Shown one piece after another: positions 10,579 through 19,581 of a DNA stretch of 64,000 bases. The DNA lies in assembly GCF_024112395.2 (NCBI RefSeq), contig NZ_CP078013.2, positions 6,108,501 to 6,172,500 on the forward strand. The letters run 5' to 3'. Below the pieces are notes generated by a model, which was not told the DNA's origin, made no database searches, and saw only the letters and a program-made list of their open reading frames with translations. Positions within the stretch are counted from its first letter, which is position 1. Each line of letters opens with the position of its first letter. The DNA comes from Pseudomonas pergaminensis. Its GTDB lineage: Bacteria; Pseudomonadota; Gammaproteobacteria; Pseudomonadales; Pseudomonadaceae. The position numbers were made by a program, and so were the translations under genes.

Positions 10579-12006
10579 ATGCCGAATCGCGTCCCGCTCG
10601 ATGCCAAGACCGCCCGCTGGCTCCCCTGGGTGGTCGCGATTGCCTTCTTCATGCAGTCGCTGGACGGGACGATCCTCAATACGGCATTACCGGCCATGGC
10701 CCGGGACCTCGCGGAAAACCCGCTGCGCATGCAAGGGGTGGTGATCGCCTACATGCTTACGGTCGCCTTGCTGATCCCGGCCTCGGGCTGGATCGCCGAC
10801 CGCTTCGGTACCAAGAAAATCTTCTTTGGCGCAATCATGCTGTTCAGCATTGGTTCGCTGCTGTGCGCCTTGTCCAGCAGCCTGACCATGCTGGTGGGTG
10901 CGCGAGTCATTCAGGGCCTGGGCGGCGCGCTGATGCTGCCGGTGGGACGACTGGTGGTGCTGCGCGCGTATCCGCGTTCCGAGCTGGTGCGCATCATGGG
11001 CTTCATCACCATCCCCGGCCTGCTAGGCCCGTTGCTCGGCCCGACCATGGGCGGCTGGATGGTGCAATACCTGACCTGGCACTGGATCTTCCTGATCAAC
11101 CTGCCGGTGGGCATGGTCGGTTGTTATGCCGTGTGGAAACTGATCCCCGACCTGCGCGGCAGCGAACGCACGCGCTTTGATGGCCTCGGCTTCCTGCTGT
11201 TTGGCGCGGCGATGGTGTTGATCACCATCGCCATGGAAGGCCTGGGCGAGCTGCACTTGCCGCACCTGCGGGTGATGTTGCTGCTGTTCGGCGGCCTCGC
11301 GTGCCTGGCGGCATATTGGCTGCGCGCCGGGCATATCGATAACCCACTGTTCTCGCCGGTGCTGTTCAAAACGCGCACCTTTGCCGTGGGCATTCTCGGC
11401 AACCTGTTCGCGCGGCTGGGCAGCGGCGCCCTGCCGTTCCTGGTGCCGCTGCTGTTGCAGGTAGCGCTGGGTTACTCGCCGTCCGAAGCGGGCATGAGCA
11501 TGTTGCCCCTGGCAGCGGCGGCGATGTTTGCCAAATCCATCGCCCGCACGCTGATCGAACGCCTCGGCTACCGCGTCGTGCTCACCGGCAACACCCTGGC
11601 GCTGGGCATTATGCTCGCCAGCATGGGCCTGGTCAGCGAGCACACGCCCTACCCGCTGCTGTTGTGCATGCTGGCAGTACTGGGGGCGATCAACTCCCTG
11701 CAATTCACGGCAATGAACACCGTCACCCTGATCGACCTCGACGACGCCCAGGCCAGCAGCGGCAACAGTTTGCTGTCGGTGGTGGCGCAGTTGTCCCTCA
11801 GCCTGGGCGTGGCCTGTGCCGGTGCATTGCTCGGCGGTTTTACCGCCGAAACCGGCAATGACGGTGTGGAAAGCGTCCTCGGCGCGTTCCAACTGACCTT
11901 CCTCACGGTTGGCATCATGGCGATGCTGGCGGCGGCGATCTTCTTGCAATTGTCGCCAACCGACGGCAAACGGGTGGTCAGCCGCGAGCACGACATCGAG
12001 CATTAA
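10579..12006 (+). CDS. MFS transporter, DHA2 (14-helix drug:H+ antiporter) family
   Basis: Inner-membrane exporter of 475 aa. The N-terminal motif SLDGTILNTALPAMARDL is the DHA2-family signature in helix 1. Motif A occurs as GWIADRFGTKK, and motif C-like GLLGPLLGPTMGGW follows in helix 5. Hydrophobic segments continue to about residue 460, consistent with 13-14 helices. It starts 37 bp after the RhlA-like gene on the same strand and is probably co-transcribed, which suggests export of the RhlA product. MFS genes also accompany rhamnolipid genes in P. aeruginosa (the rhlC locus) and in Burkholderia rhl clusters. Substrate not shown by the sequence. Confidence 0.85.
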   Translation: MPNRVPLDAKTARWLPWVVAIAFFMQSLDGTILNTALPAMARDLAENPLRMQGVVIAYMLTVALLIPASGWIADRFGTKKIFFGAIMLFSIGSLLCALSSSLTMLVGARVIQGLGGALMLPVGRLVVLRAYPRSELVRIMGFITIPGLLGPLLGPTMGGWMVQYLTWHWIFLINLPVGMVGCYAVWKLIPDLRGSERTRFDGLGFLLFGAAMVLITIAMEGLGELHLPHLRVMLLLFGGLACLAAYWLRAGHIDNPLFSPVLFKTRTFAVGILGNLFARLGSGALPFLVPLLLQVALGYSPSEAGMSMLPLAAAAMFAKSIARTLIERLGYRVVLTGNTLALGIMLASMGLVSEHTPYPLLLCMLAVLGAINSLQFTAMNTVTLIDLDDAQASSGNSLLSVVAQLSLSLGVACAGALLGGFTAETGNDGVESVLGAFQLTFLTVGIMAMLAAAIFLQLSPTDGKRVVSREHDIEH

Positions 12007-12048
12007 CAGGCTTCTCGTCTAGAACTTGCGGGGAAATTCCCACGAGAC

Positions 12049-12057
12049 TGGTACACT
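12049..12057 (+). promoter_or_regulatory. Extended -10 promoter element upstream of dbpA
   Basis: TGGTACACT is an extended -10 (TGnTACACT) lying 31 bp before the dbpA start. No convincing -35 at standard spacing was seen, which is compatible with an extended -10 promoter. Confidence 0.4.
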
Positions 12058-12088
12058 GCGCGACATTTTGTTTTGCAGAGCCAGTCCC

Positions 12089-13474
12089 GTGACTACCATC
12101 GCCACCGCTTTTAATACTTTGCCCCTGTCCGCCGCCATGCTGGCTAACCTCGACTCGCTGGGTTATGTCGAGATGACGCAGATCCAGGCGCAAAGCTTGC
12201 CGGTGATCCTCAAAGGGCTGGACCTGATTGCCCAGGCCAAGACCGGCAGCGGCAAGACAGCTGCATTCGGCATCGGCCTGTTGAACCCGATCAACCCGCG
12301 CTACTTTGGCTGCCAGGCCCTGGTGATGTGCCCGACCCGTGAGCTGGCCGACCAGGTCGCCAAGGAAATCCGTCGCCTGGCCCGTGCCGAAGACAACATC
12401 AAGGTACTGACCCTGTGCGGTGGCGTGTCCCTCGGCCCGCAGATCGCCTCCCTGGAACACGGCGCCCACGTCATCGTCGGCACCCCGGGCCGTATCCAGC
12501 AGCACCTGCGCAAAGGTTCGCTGGTGCTGGACGGCCTCAACACGCTGATCCTCGACGAAGCCGACCGCATGCTCGACATGGGCTTCTACGACGCCATCGA
12601 AGACATCATCAGCAAGACCCCGCCACGCCGCCAGACCCTGCTGTTCTCGGCCACTTACCCGGTGAGCATCAAGCAGCTTGCTTCCAAATTCATGCGCGCG
12701 CCGCAGCAGGTGAAGGCTGAAGCCTTCCACTCCGATGACCAGATCGAGCAGCGTTTCTACGAGATCTCGCCGGAAGAGCGCATGGACGCGGTGACCAAGG
12801 TCCTGGCGCATTTCCGCCCGGCCTCCTGCGTGGCCTTCTGCTTTACCAAGCAGCAAGTGCAGGAAACCGTGGATCACCTGACGTCCAAAGGTATCTCCGC
12901 CGTCGGCCTGCATGGCGACCTGGAACAGCGCGACCGTGACCAGGTGCTGGCGATGTTCGCCAACCGCAGTACCTCAGTGCTGGTCGCTACCGACGTTGCC
13001 GCCCGTGGTTTGGACATTGATTCGCTGGACATGGTGATCAACGTCGAATTGGCCCGCGACTCGGAAATCCACATCCACCGCGTCGGTCGTACCGGTCGTG
13101 CCGGTGAGACCGGCATCGCCATCAGCCTGGTCGCCCCGTCCGAAGCGCACCGCGCCCAGGCCATCGAGCAACTGCAGAAGTCGCCGCTGAACTGGGATCA
13201 ACTGGACAACCTCAAGCCGCAAAGCGGTGGTCCGTTGCTGCCACAGATGAGCACCCTGTGCATTGCGGCCGGGCGTAAAGACAAGGTTCGTCCAGGCGAC
13301 ATCCTTGGCGCACTGACCGGTGAAGCGGGCATCCCGGGTGCCCAGGTCGGCAAGATTGCGATCTTTGATTTCCAGGCCTTCGTGGCCGTGGAGCGCGGGA
13401 TCGCCAAGCAGGCATTGCAGCGCTTGAACGACGGCAAGATCAAAGGCCGCTCGTTGCGCGTGCGAATCCTGTAA
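12089..13474 (+). CDS. dbpA: ATP-dependent RNA helicase DbpA
   Basis: DEAD-box helicase that binds 23S rRNA hairpin 92 and acts in large-subunit assembly. From GTG 12089 it is 461 aa, the family length; a longer frame starts at 12026 but includes the promoter region. Motifs seen: Q-motif YVEMTQIQAQSLP, Walker A AKTGSGKT, DEAD in [17 protein letters not shown] in LLFSATYP, and motif VI HRVGRTGRAG. The last 75 or so residues, from LCIAAGRKDKVRPGDILGAL, form the DbpA-specific RNA-binding RRM. That domain distinguishes it from rhlE at 51203. Confidence 0.95.
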   Translation: MTTIATAFNTLPLSAAMLANLDSLGYVEMTQIQAQSLPVILKGLDLIAQAKTGSGKTAAFGIGLLNPINPRYFGCQALVMCPTRELADQVAKEIRRLARAEDNIKVLTLCGGVSLGPQIASLEHGAHVIVGTPGRIQQHLRKGSLVLDGLNTLILDEADRMLDMGFYDAIEDIISKTPPRRQTLLFSATYPVSIKQLASKFMRAPQQVKAEAFHSDDQIEQRFYEISPEERMDAVTKVLAHFRPASCVAFCFTKQQVQETVDHLTSKGISAVGLHGDLEQRDRDQVLAMFANRSTSVLVATDVAARGLDIDSLDMVINVELARDSEIHIHRVGRTGRAGETGIAISLVAPSEAHRAQAIEQLQKSPLNWDQLDNLKPQSGGPLLPQMSTLCIAAGRKDKVRPGDILGALTGEAGIPGAQVGKIAIFDFQAFVAVERGIAKQALQRLNDGKIKGRSLRVRIL

Positions 13475-13500
13475 AGCACTCAAGCTCTACAGAGATCAAA

Positions 13501-13592
13501 ATGTGGGAGCGGGCTTGCTCGCGAAGGCGGTGGACCAGTCAAGTTATTCGGTGGCTGACACACCGCATTCGCGAGCAAGCCCGCTCCCACAT
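13501..13592. repeat. REPIN between dbpA and the YhiN-type gene
   Basis: ATGTGGGAGCGGGCTTGCTC and its inverted partner GAGCAAGCCCGCTCCCACAT flank a spacer that contains GGTGGCTGACACACCGCATTC. Same class as 9420. Confidence 0.9.
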
Positions 13593-13633
13593 TTGACTAT
13601 ATTCCAAATCAGATTTTGTATGAGGACACCGTT

Positions 13634-14812
13634 TTGCGCTCGACCGAAGTTGTGATCATTGGCGCCGGCGCCGCAGGCTTGATGTGTGCACTGACCGCCG
13701 CCGGGCGTGGGCGCAAGGTGATGTTGATCGACCATGCCAACAAGGCCGGCAAGAAGATCCTGATGTCCGGCGGTGGCCGCTGCAACTTCACCAATATGTA
13801 CACCGAGCCGGCCAACTTCCTCTCGCACAACGAACACTTCTGCAAATCCGCCCTGGCGCGCTACACCCAGTGGGATTTCATCGGCCTGGTAGCCAAGCAC
13901 GGGGTGCCCTACCACGAGAAAAAACTCGGCCAGTTGTTCTGCGATAATAAGTCCAGCGACATCCTCGGCATGCTGCTCGACGAGTGCATTCAGGTCGGTG
14001 TAAGCCTGCACCTGGATACGTCAGTCCAGGAGATTGCCAAGCTGGAAGCCGGGTATCAGCTGCAAACCACCTTGGGTGAACTGCGCTGCGAATCCCTGGT
14101 GATCGCCACGGGCGGCCTGTCGATTCCGACCCTGGGCGCCACCGGTTTTGGTTACCAGGTGGCCAAGCAGTTCGGCCATGAACTGCTGCCGACCCGCGCC
14201 GGGCTGGTGCCGTTCACCATCACCGACCAGCTCAAGGACCTGTGTGGCGAGCTGTCCGGTACGTCGGTGGATTGCCTGGTCAGCTGCAACGGCCAGAGCT
14301 TTCGCGAGAACATCCTGTTTACCCACCGCGGCCTGAGCGGGCCGGCGATTTTGCAGATTTCCTCGTACTGGGAACCGGGCGACACGGTGGAGATCAACCT
14401 GCTGCCCGACCACGACGCCCACAGCTGGCTGCAACAGCAACAGGCCGAGCGCCCCAACAGCGAGCTGAAAACCCTGCTGGGCGAGATCTTCACCAAGAAG
14501 ATGGCCAACCTGCTGGCAGACAGCTGGTTCGTGTCCAAGCCGATGAAGCAGTACACCCACGCTGAAATTGCCGACATCGCGCAGAAACTCGGCAGTTGGC
14601 AATGGGTGCCGGCGGGCACCGAGGGCTATCGCACCGCCGAGGTGACCCTGGGTGGGGTGGACACGCGGGAGGTGTCCTCCAAGACCATGGAATCGCTGAA
14701 AAGCCCGGGGTTGTATTTTATTGGGGAAGTGCTGGATGTGACCGGTCACCTGGGTGGGTTCAACTTCCAGTGGGCGTGGGCGTCCGGCTATGCCGCCGCG
14801 CAATACGCCTGA
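13634..14812 (+). CDS. NAD(P)/FAD-dependent oxidoreductase, YhiN/HI0933 family
   Basis: Predicted flavoprotein of 392 aa. It has an N-terminal Rossmann dinucleotide motif IIGAGAAGLMCALTAAGRG, then the family-specific ILMSGGGRCNFTN. ATGGLSIPTLGATGFGY follows mid-protein, and the C-terminal FAD contact is GEVLDVTGHLGGFNFQWAWASG. The start is taken as TTG 13634 because GAGGA lies 7 nt upstream; an earlier TTG at 13616 has no such site. Biochemical role is not established for this family (some members act on thiouridine or glycolipids), so no gene symbol is given. Confidence 0.85.
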   Translation: MRSTEVVIIGAGAAGLMCALTAAGRGRKVMLIDHANKAGKKILMSGGGRCNFTNMYTEPANFLSHNEHFCKSALARYTQWDFIGLVAKHGVPYHEKKLGQLFCDNKSSDILGMLLDECIQVGVSLHLDTSVQEIAKLEAGYQLQTTLGELRCESLVIATGGLSIPTLGATGFGYQVAKQFGHELLPTRAGLVPFTITDQLKDLCGELSGTSVDCLVSCNGQSFRENILFTHRGLSGPAILQISSYWEPGDTVEINLLPDHDAHSWLQQQQAERPNSELKTLLGEIFTKKMANLLADSWFVSKPMKQYTHAEIADIAQKLGSWQWVPAGTEGYRTAEVTLGGVDTREVSSKTMESLKSPGLYFIGEVLDVTGHLGGFNFQWAWASGYAAAQYA

Positions 14813-14836
14813 CAAAAGGCTGTACTTGGTCAAAAT

Positions 14837-14906
14837 GTGGGAGCTGGCTTGCCTGCGATAGCGGCGGTGAATTCATCGCCGCCATCGCAGGCAAGCCAGC
14901 TCCCAC
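14837..14906. repeat. Short-spacer REPIN
   Basis: GTGGGAGCTGGCTTGCCTGC pairs with GCAGGCAAGCCAGCTCCCAC around a short centre with GAATTC. Nearly identical to the element at 1-67. Confidence 0.9.
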
Positions 14907-15018
14907 TTTCGTTTTGGGGTGGCACTCAAAAATATGCAATGAGATGTGATTGCCACGCTTGCCGTGACGTCACTGATGGCTCAATTTAACGGCATCGTCC
15001 CGGAAGACTCCAGACTTC

Positions 15019-17202
15019 ATGTCATCGACCTCGTTCAAGCAGTCCATGCGGCGCCTGTGGGCGCTGGATAAATTCAGCTACAGCATTCGGGTATTCATCG
15101 CCCTCACCGGCAGCATGGCGCTGTGCTTGTATCAGGATGAAATGACGCTGCTGATCCCATTGTTCCTGGGGATTATCGCCAGCGCCCTGGCCGAGACCGA
15201 TGACAGTTGGCAAGGCCGGCTCAACGCCCTGGCGGTGACGCTGGTGTGTTTCAGCATCGCCGCGCTGTCGGTGGAGCTGCTGTTCCCTTACCCGTGGATC
15301 TTCGCGATCTCCCTGGCCCTCGCCACCTTCTGCCTGACCATGCTCGGCGCCTTGGGCGAGCGCTATGGCGCGATCGCATCGGCAACGCTGATCCTGTCGG
15401 TGTACACCATGATCGGCGTGGACCAGCGTGGCGGCGCCGTTTCCGACTTCTGGCACGAGCCGCTGCTGCTGGTGGCCGGTGCCGCCTGGTACGGCGCACT
15501 GTCGGTGCTGTGGCAGGCGCTGTTTTCCAACCAGCCGGTGCAACAGAGCCTGGCACGCTTGTTTCGCGAACTGGGGCGTTACCTCAAGCTCAAGTCGTCG
15601 CTGTTCGAACCGATCCGCCAACTGGATGTGGAAGCGCGACGCCTGGAACTGGCCCAGCAGAACGGCCGCGTGGTGGCAGCGCTGAATGCGGCGAAGGAAA
15701 TCATCCTGCACCGTGTAGGCAATGGTCGTCCCGGTTCGAAAGTCAGCCGCTACCTGAAGCTGTACTTCCTGGCCCAGGACATCCACGAACGCGCCAGCTC
15801 GTCCCACTACCCCTACAACGCCCTGGCCGAGGCCTTCTTCCACAGCGACGTGCTGTTCCGTTGCCAACGGCTGCTGCGCCAGCAGGGCAAGGCCTGCCAG
15901 ACCCTGGCCGAATCGATCCAGATGCGCCAGCCATTCATCTATGACGACAGCTTCGCCGAAGCCCTGGGCGACCTGAACGCGTCCCTGGAACACCTGCGCA
16001 TCCAGAGCAACCCGGCCTGGCGCGGCCTGCTGCGTTCGTTGCGCGCGCTGGCGGCCAACCTGTCCACGCTGGACCGCCTGCTCGGCGACGCCAGCAACCC
16101 CGACAGCCTGGCGGACGCCACTGACAGCAACCTGCTGGACCGCGCTCCGCGCAACCTCAAGGAAATGTGGACGCGCCTGCGCACGCAGATGACGCCGACG
16201 TCGCTATTGTTCCGCCATGCGCTGCGCCTGTCCCTGGCGTTGACCGTCGGCTACGGCATGCTGCATGCGATCCACGCGTCCCAGGGCTATTGGATCATCC
16301 TCACCACGCTGTTCGTGTGCCAACCGAACTACGGTGCCACCCGACGCAAGCTCGGCCAGCGGATCATCGGCACCGCCATCGGCCTCACCGTGGCCTGGGC
16401 GCTGTTCGACCTGTTCCCGAGCCCCTTGGTGCAGTCGATGTTCGCTATCGCCGCCGGCCTGGTGTTCTTTATCAACCGCACCACCCGCTACACCCTGGCC
16501 ACCGCCGCCATCACCTTGATGGTGCTGTTCTGCTTCAACCAGGTCGGCGATGGCTACGGGCTGTTCCTGCCGCGCTTGTTCGATACCTTACTCGGCAGCT
16601 TGATTGCAGGCCTGGCGGTATTCCTGTTCCTGCCCGACTGGCAAGGCCGTCGCCTGAACAAAGTGCTGGCCAATACCCTGAGCTGCAACAGCATTTACCT
16701 GCGCCAGATCATGCAGCAGTACGCCGCCGGCAAAAGCGACGACCTGGCCTACCGCCTGGCCCGACGCAACGCACACAACGCCGATGCGGCGCTGTCGACC
16801 ACCCTGGCGAACATGCTGATGGAGCCGGGGCACTTCCGTAAGGAAGCAGACGTGGGCTTCCGCTTCCTGGTGCTGTCGCACACCTTGCTCAGTTATTTGT
16901 CCGGGCTGGGCGCGCACCGCGAGACCCAATTGCCAGCCGAAGTGCGCGAACATCTGATCGACGGCGCTGGCAATACCCTAGCGGCGAGCATCGATGAAAT
17001 CGCCACGGGGTTGGCCAACAAGCAGCCGGTTGCGATTCAGAGCGATGCCGAGGAAGCGCTGGCGGCGGACCTGGAGCAGATGCCGGACGAGATCGATGAG
17101 GGGCAACGGTTGGTGCAGACACAGTTGGCGTTGATTTGTCGGCAGTTGGGGCCGTTGCGTACGCTGGCGGCGCACTTGATCAAGGACACCAGCGCGGCTT
17201 AG
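15019..17202 (+). CDS. yccS: YccS/YhfK-family integral membrane protein (FUSC family)
   Basis: The 727-aa inner-membrane protein has the duplicated plan of the family: a hydrophobic block at about residues 20-150 (FSYSIRVFIALTGSMALCL onwards), a long soluble helical middle of about 240 residues, and a second hydrophobic block at about 400-530 (FRHALRLSLALTVGYGM, ATAAITLMVLFCFNQVGDG). A helical tail ends the protein. FUSC-family proteins include aromatic-acid efflux component AaeB, but the substrate of YccS is unknown. It stands alone on the plus strand. Confidence 0.85.
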   Translation: MSSTSFKQSMRRLWALDKFSYSIRVFIALTGSMALCLYQDEMTLLIPLFLGIIASALAETDDSWQGRLNALAVTLVCFSIAALSVELLFPYPWIFAISLALATFCLTMLGALGERYGAIASATLILSVYTMIGVDQRGGAVSDFWHEPLLLVAGAAWYGALSVLWQALFSNQPVQQSLARLFRELGRYLKLKSSLFEPIRQLDVEARRLELAQQNGRVVAALNAAKEIILHRVGNGRPGSKVSRYLKLYFLAQDIHERASSSHYPYNALAEAFFHSDVLFRCQRLLRQQGKACQTLAESIQMRQPFIYDDSFAEALGDLNASLEHLRIQSNPAWRGLLRSLRALAANLSTLDRLLGDASNPDSLADATDSNLLDRAPRNLKEMWTRLRTQMTPTSLLFRHALRLSLALTVGYGMLHAIHASQGYWIILTTLFVCQPNYGATRRKLGQRIIGTAIGLTVAWALFDLFPSPLVQSMFAIAAGLVFFINRTTRYTLATAAITLMVLFCFNQVGDGYGLFLPRLFDTLLGSLIAGLAVFLFLPDWQGRRLNKVLANTLSCNSIYLRQIMQQYAAGKSDDLAYRLARRNAHNADAALSTTLANMLMEPGHFRKEADVGFRFLVLSHTLLSYLSGLGAHRETQLPAEVREHLIDGAGNTLAASIDEIATGLANKQPVAIQSDAEEALAADLEQMPDEIDEGQRLVQTQLALICRQLGPLRTLAAHLIKDTSAA

Positions 17203-17224
17203 GCCGTTATCGCCGGTAAGCGCA

Positions 17225-17962
17225 CTACATCCCATGCTGCTTCATCAACCGCGCATAACTGCCATCCGCCTTCATCTTCGCAATCTCCCGGTCAAAGCTG
17301 GCAACAATCTGCGCGTGCTCGGGGTTCTTCAGACTTACCAGGATATGCAGGCTGTTTTCACTTAACGGCGTGGGTAAAAACTCCACCGAGTTGCGCACGC
17401 GTGCCGACTCGCGCGACAGGTAATAGCGCGCCACATACTCATCCTCCACCGTCAGCCGCACGCGCTGCGCCGCCAGCATGCGCACGGCCATGGCGAAGTT
17501 ATGCACCGGCACCTTCTGCAACTGCGCATCCCCATCGAACGCCGCCGAATAGGCATACCCACGCACCACGGCGATGGGGTAGTCGTGCAGTTGCCCGAGG
17601 TTCTGGTACTCGATGGGATCGTCGCGACGCTTGAGAAAGCGCACGCGGTTGAGCAGGTATTCGCCAGAGAACTGCCCCAACTGAGTGCGGGCATCGTCGT
17701 ACCAGGCGTTGACCAGCACGTCATAACGTCCGTCACCCACGCCCATCAGTGCCCGGGCCCAGGGCACCTGTTCGAAATCACTGGCGTAACCGGCGCGGGC
17801 CAGGGCTGTACTGACGATGTCGGTGGCCAGCCCGCCGTTGATCAGGGTCGCATCGGTAAAGGGTGGCCAGGCGTCCGCTACCAGGCGCAAACGCTGTGCG
17901 AATGCCGGCTGGGCCAGCAGCAACACTCCAATCAAAGCAACGGCACGAGTCAATCGCGGCAT
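17225..17962 (-). CDS. Periplasmic solute-binding protein, SBP_bac_3-like, orphan
   Basis: A 245-aa secreted protein with a signal peptide (LTRAVALIGVLLLAQPAFA) cleaved before QRLRLV. The opening LRLVADAWPPFTDATLINGG is typical of the amino-acid type binding fold. Mature length is about 225 aa, normal for the family. ATG 17962 is preferred over TTG 17968 because AAGGA stands 8 nt before it. No ABC permease or ATPase lies nearby, so it may feed a remote transporter or act as a sensor. A second orphan of the same style is at 50190. Confidence 0.75.
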   Translation of the reverse strand: MPRLTRAVALIGVLLLAQPAFAQRLRLVADAWPPFTDATLINGGLATDIVSTALARAGYASDFEQVPWARALMGVGDGRYDVLVNAWYDDARTQLGQFSGEYLLNRVRFLKRRDDPIEYQNLGQLHDYPIAVVRGYAYSAAFDGDAQLQKVPVHNFAMAVRMLAAQRVRLTVEDEYVARYYLSRESARVRNSVEFLPTPLSENSLHILVSLKNPEHAQIVASFDREIAKMKADGSYARLMKQHGM

Positions 17963-18163
17963 GCTCAAAGTCCTTGGCAGGCAGGCGGTGGCCTTGGCTC
18001 AGGCGGGGCCCGAGGTCCTAACAGTAGCTCAGATTACACAAAGAAACCGGCGCCGAACGCACTCAATGATGGCAATTTGATTTCACTCACAAAAATAGCT
18101 GATTTAGACAGCGCCGCCGGCTGCGCTTACTATCGGGAACAGATATTTATAAGAGAACACGCC

Positions 18164-18616
18164 ATGACAGTTGAATGGGTCTGCAAACATCACAATGACC
18201 TCGGCAAGGAACAGCTTTACGCCATCCTGCGCTTGCGCAACGAGGTGTTTGTCGTTGAGCAGAAATGCGTTTACCAGGATCTCGACGGGCAGGACCTGGA
18301 AGGCGACACCCATCACCTGATGGCCTGGCAGGACGACCAGTTGGTCGCTTACCTGCGCCTGCTGGACCCAGAGTCCCAGGGCGGTGATGTGGTGATCGGC
18401 CGGGTAATTGTAGCGCCGGTCGCGCGCGGCACCGGGCTGGGGCATCGGATGATGGAAGAAACACTCAAGCAGATTGCCGAAATCTGGCCGCAGACGCCGA
18501 TATTCCTATCAGCCCAGGCGCATTTGCAGGGGTACTACGGGCGGTATGGTTTTGTAGTGGCGGGTGAGGAATACCTTGAGGATGATATTCCGCACATCGG
18601 CATGCGCCGCGACTGA
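18164..18616 (+). CDS. elaA: ElaA-family GNAT acetyltransferase
   Basis: A 150-aa GNAT-fold protein. ElaA hallmarks are LYAILRLRNEVFVVEQKCVYQDLDG at the N-terminal half (residues 18-42), VIGRVIVAPVARGTGLGHRMM as the acetyl-CoA binding strand and pyrophosphate loop, and LSAQAHLQGYYGRYGF near the end. The substrate is unknown. ATG 18164 follows AAGAGAA. It is a single gene between a minus-strand binding protein and a REPIN. Confidence 0.88.
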   Translation: MTVEWVCKHHNDLGKEQLYAILRLRNEVFVVEQKCVYQDLDGQDLEGDTHHLMAWQDDQLVAYLRLLDPESQGGDVVIGRVIVAPVARGTGLGHRMMEETLKQIAEIWPQTPIFLSAQAHLQGYYGRYGFVVAGEEYLEDDIPHIGMRRD

Positions 18617-18620
18617 GGGT

Positions 18621-18700
18621 CTCATCGCAGGCAAGCCCGCTCCCCCCATTTGAACGCATTCACAGGTCCAAATGTGGGAGCGGGCTTGCCCGCGATAGCG
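18621..18700. repeat. REPIN
   Basis: Left arm CATCGCAGGCAAGCCCGCTC carries CCCC where CCAC is usual, so it is slightly degenerate. The right arm is GTGGGAGCGGGCTTGCCCGC. Confidence 0.8.
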
Positions 18701-18722
18701 CCGGGTCACCCACCACTGACCT

Positions 18723-19019
18723 TCAGGGATACCCCAACACCTGTTTCACCGAAACCAGATTCACCTCGATCCACCGCCGATCTATCGCCCCCCAACTGCG
18801 AATTCGATAACACCCGGCATGGTTGCGGGCGCCGTCTTCCTGCTCGAACTCGCAGACGATATCCAAGTCGGCCAAGGCCGCAATCGTATCCTGGGCCGTA
18901 CGCCGGGGCATGCCCGTCACCTCAGTCAACGCCGGCACACTGCTGGCCTGGCCGCTGTCGATCAGGTAGGCCACATACAGGCGGCGATAAAAGCTGCTCT
19001 TGGTCTTGCTCACATCCAT
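18723..19019 (-). CDS. Small winged-helix DNA-binding protein
   Basis: A 98-aa protein made almost entirely of one winged helix-turn-helix: FYRRLYVAYLIDSG, then PALTEVTGMPRRTAQDTIAALADL as the recognition region (about residues 29-52), then DIVCEFEQEDGARNHAGCYRI as the wing. It fits the HTH_43 type of small Pseudomonas proteins. Regulatory target unknown. It lies 19 bp downstream of the YgjP-type gene on the same strand and is probably co-transcribed with it. Confidence 0.75.
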   Translation of the reverse strand: MDVSKTKSSFYRRLYVAYLIDSGQASSVPALTEVTGMPRRTAQDTIAALADLDIVCEFEQEDGARNHAGCYRIRSWGAIDRRWIEVNLVSVKQVLGYP

Positions 19020-19038
19020 GGTCGGTCGCCTTGTGCGG

Positions 19039-19539
19039 TCAGGGTTTGCCCTGCAGGTCGCGGTACGTGAGGTAGACCCGCAGGTCGAATTCCACCTGAT
19101 GGTAGCCCGGCATCATGTACTCACAGAGTTTGTAGAACGCCTTGTTGTGGTCCGACTCCTTGAAGTGCGCCAGTTCGTGTACCACGATCATGCGCAGGAA
19201 CTCCGGCGCCGCCTCTTTGAACAGTGCGGCAATGCGGATCTCTTTCTTGGACTTCAGGTTGCCGCCCTGCACCCGCGAGATCGTGGTGTGCAGGCCGAGG
19301 GCGCGATGGGTCAGGTCCAGGCGGTTATCGAACAGCACCTTGTCGATCGCCGGCGCGTTGCGCAGGTGCTCCTGCTTCAAGGCCAGGGCGTAGGCATACA
19401 AGGCCTTGTCGCTTTGCACGGCGTGGCGTTCGGGGTATCGCTGTTCCAGGTAGGCACCCAACTGGTCCTTGGCGATCAGCTGGCGCACTTGCTCCTGAAG
19501 GGTGGCGGGATAGGCCTGGAGGTATTTCAGCGCGGTCAT
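19039..19539 (-). CDS. YgjP-like zinc metallopeptidase domain protein
   Basis: A 166-aa cytoplasmic protein with an HExxH zinc site, H121-E-L-A-H125, in MIVVHELAHFKESDHNKAFY. The downstream His131, and the motif as a whole, match the YgjP/DUF45-type metallopeptidase domain. No signal peptide. It lies 42 bp after the GGDEF-EAL gene in the direction of transcription and 19 bp before the small winged-helix gene. Substrate unknown. Confidence 0.8.
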   Translation of the reverse strand: MTALKYLQAYPATLQEQVRQLIAKDQLGAYLEQRYPERHAVQSDKALYAYALALKQEHLRNAPAIDKVLFDNRLDLTHRALGLHTTISRVQGGNLKSKKEIRIAALFKEAAPEFLRMIVVHELAHFKESDHNKAFYKLCEYMMPGYHQVEFDLRVYLTYRDLQGKP

Positions 19540-19581
19540 GGGGTCTGCAACAGGGCTTGGATGGCCGCCAGTGTAGCGAAT

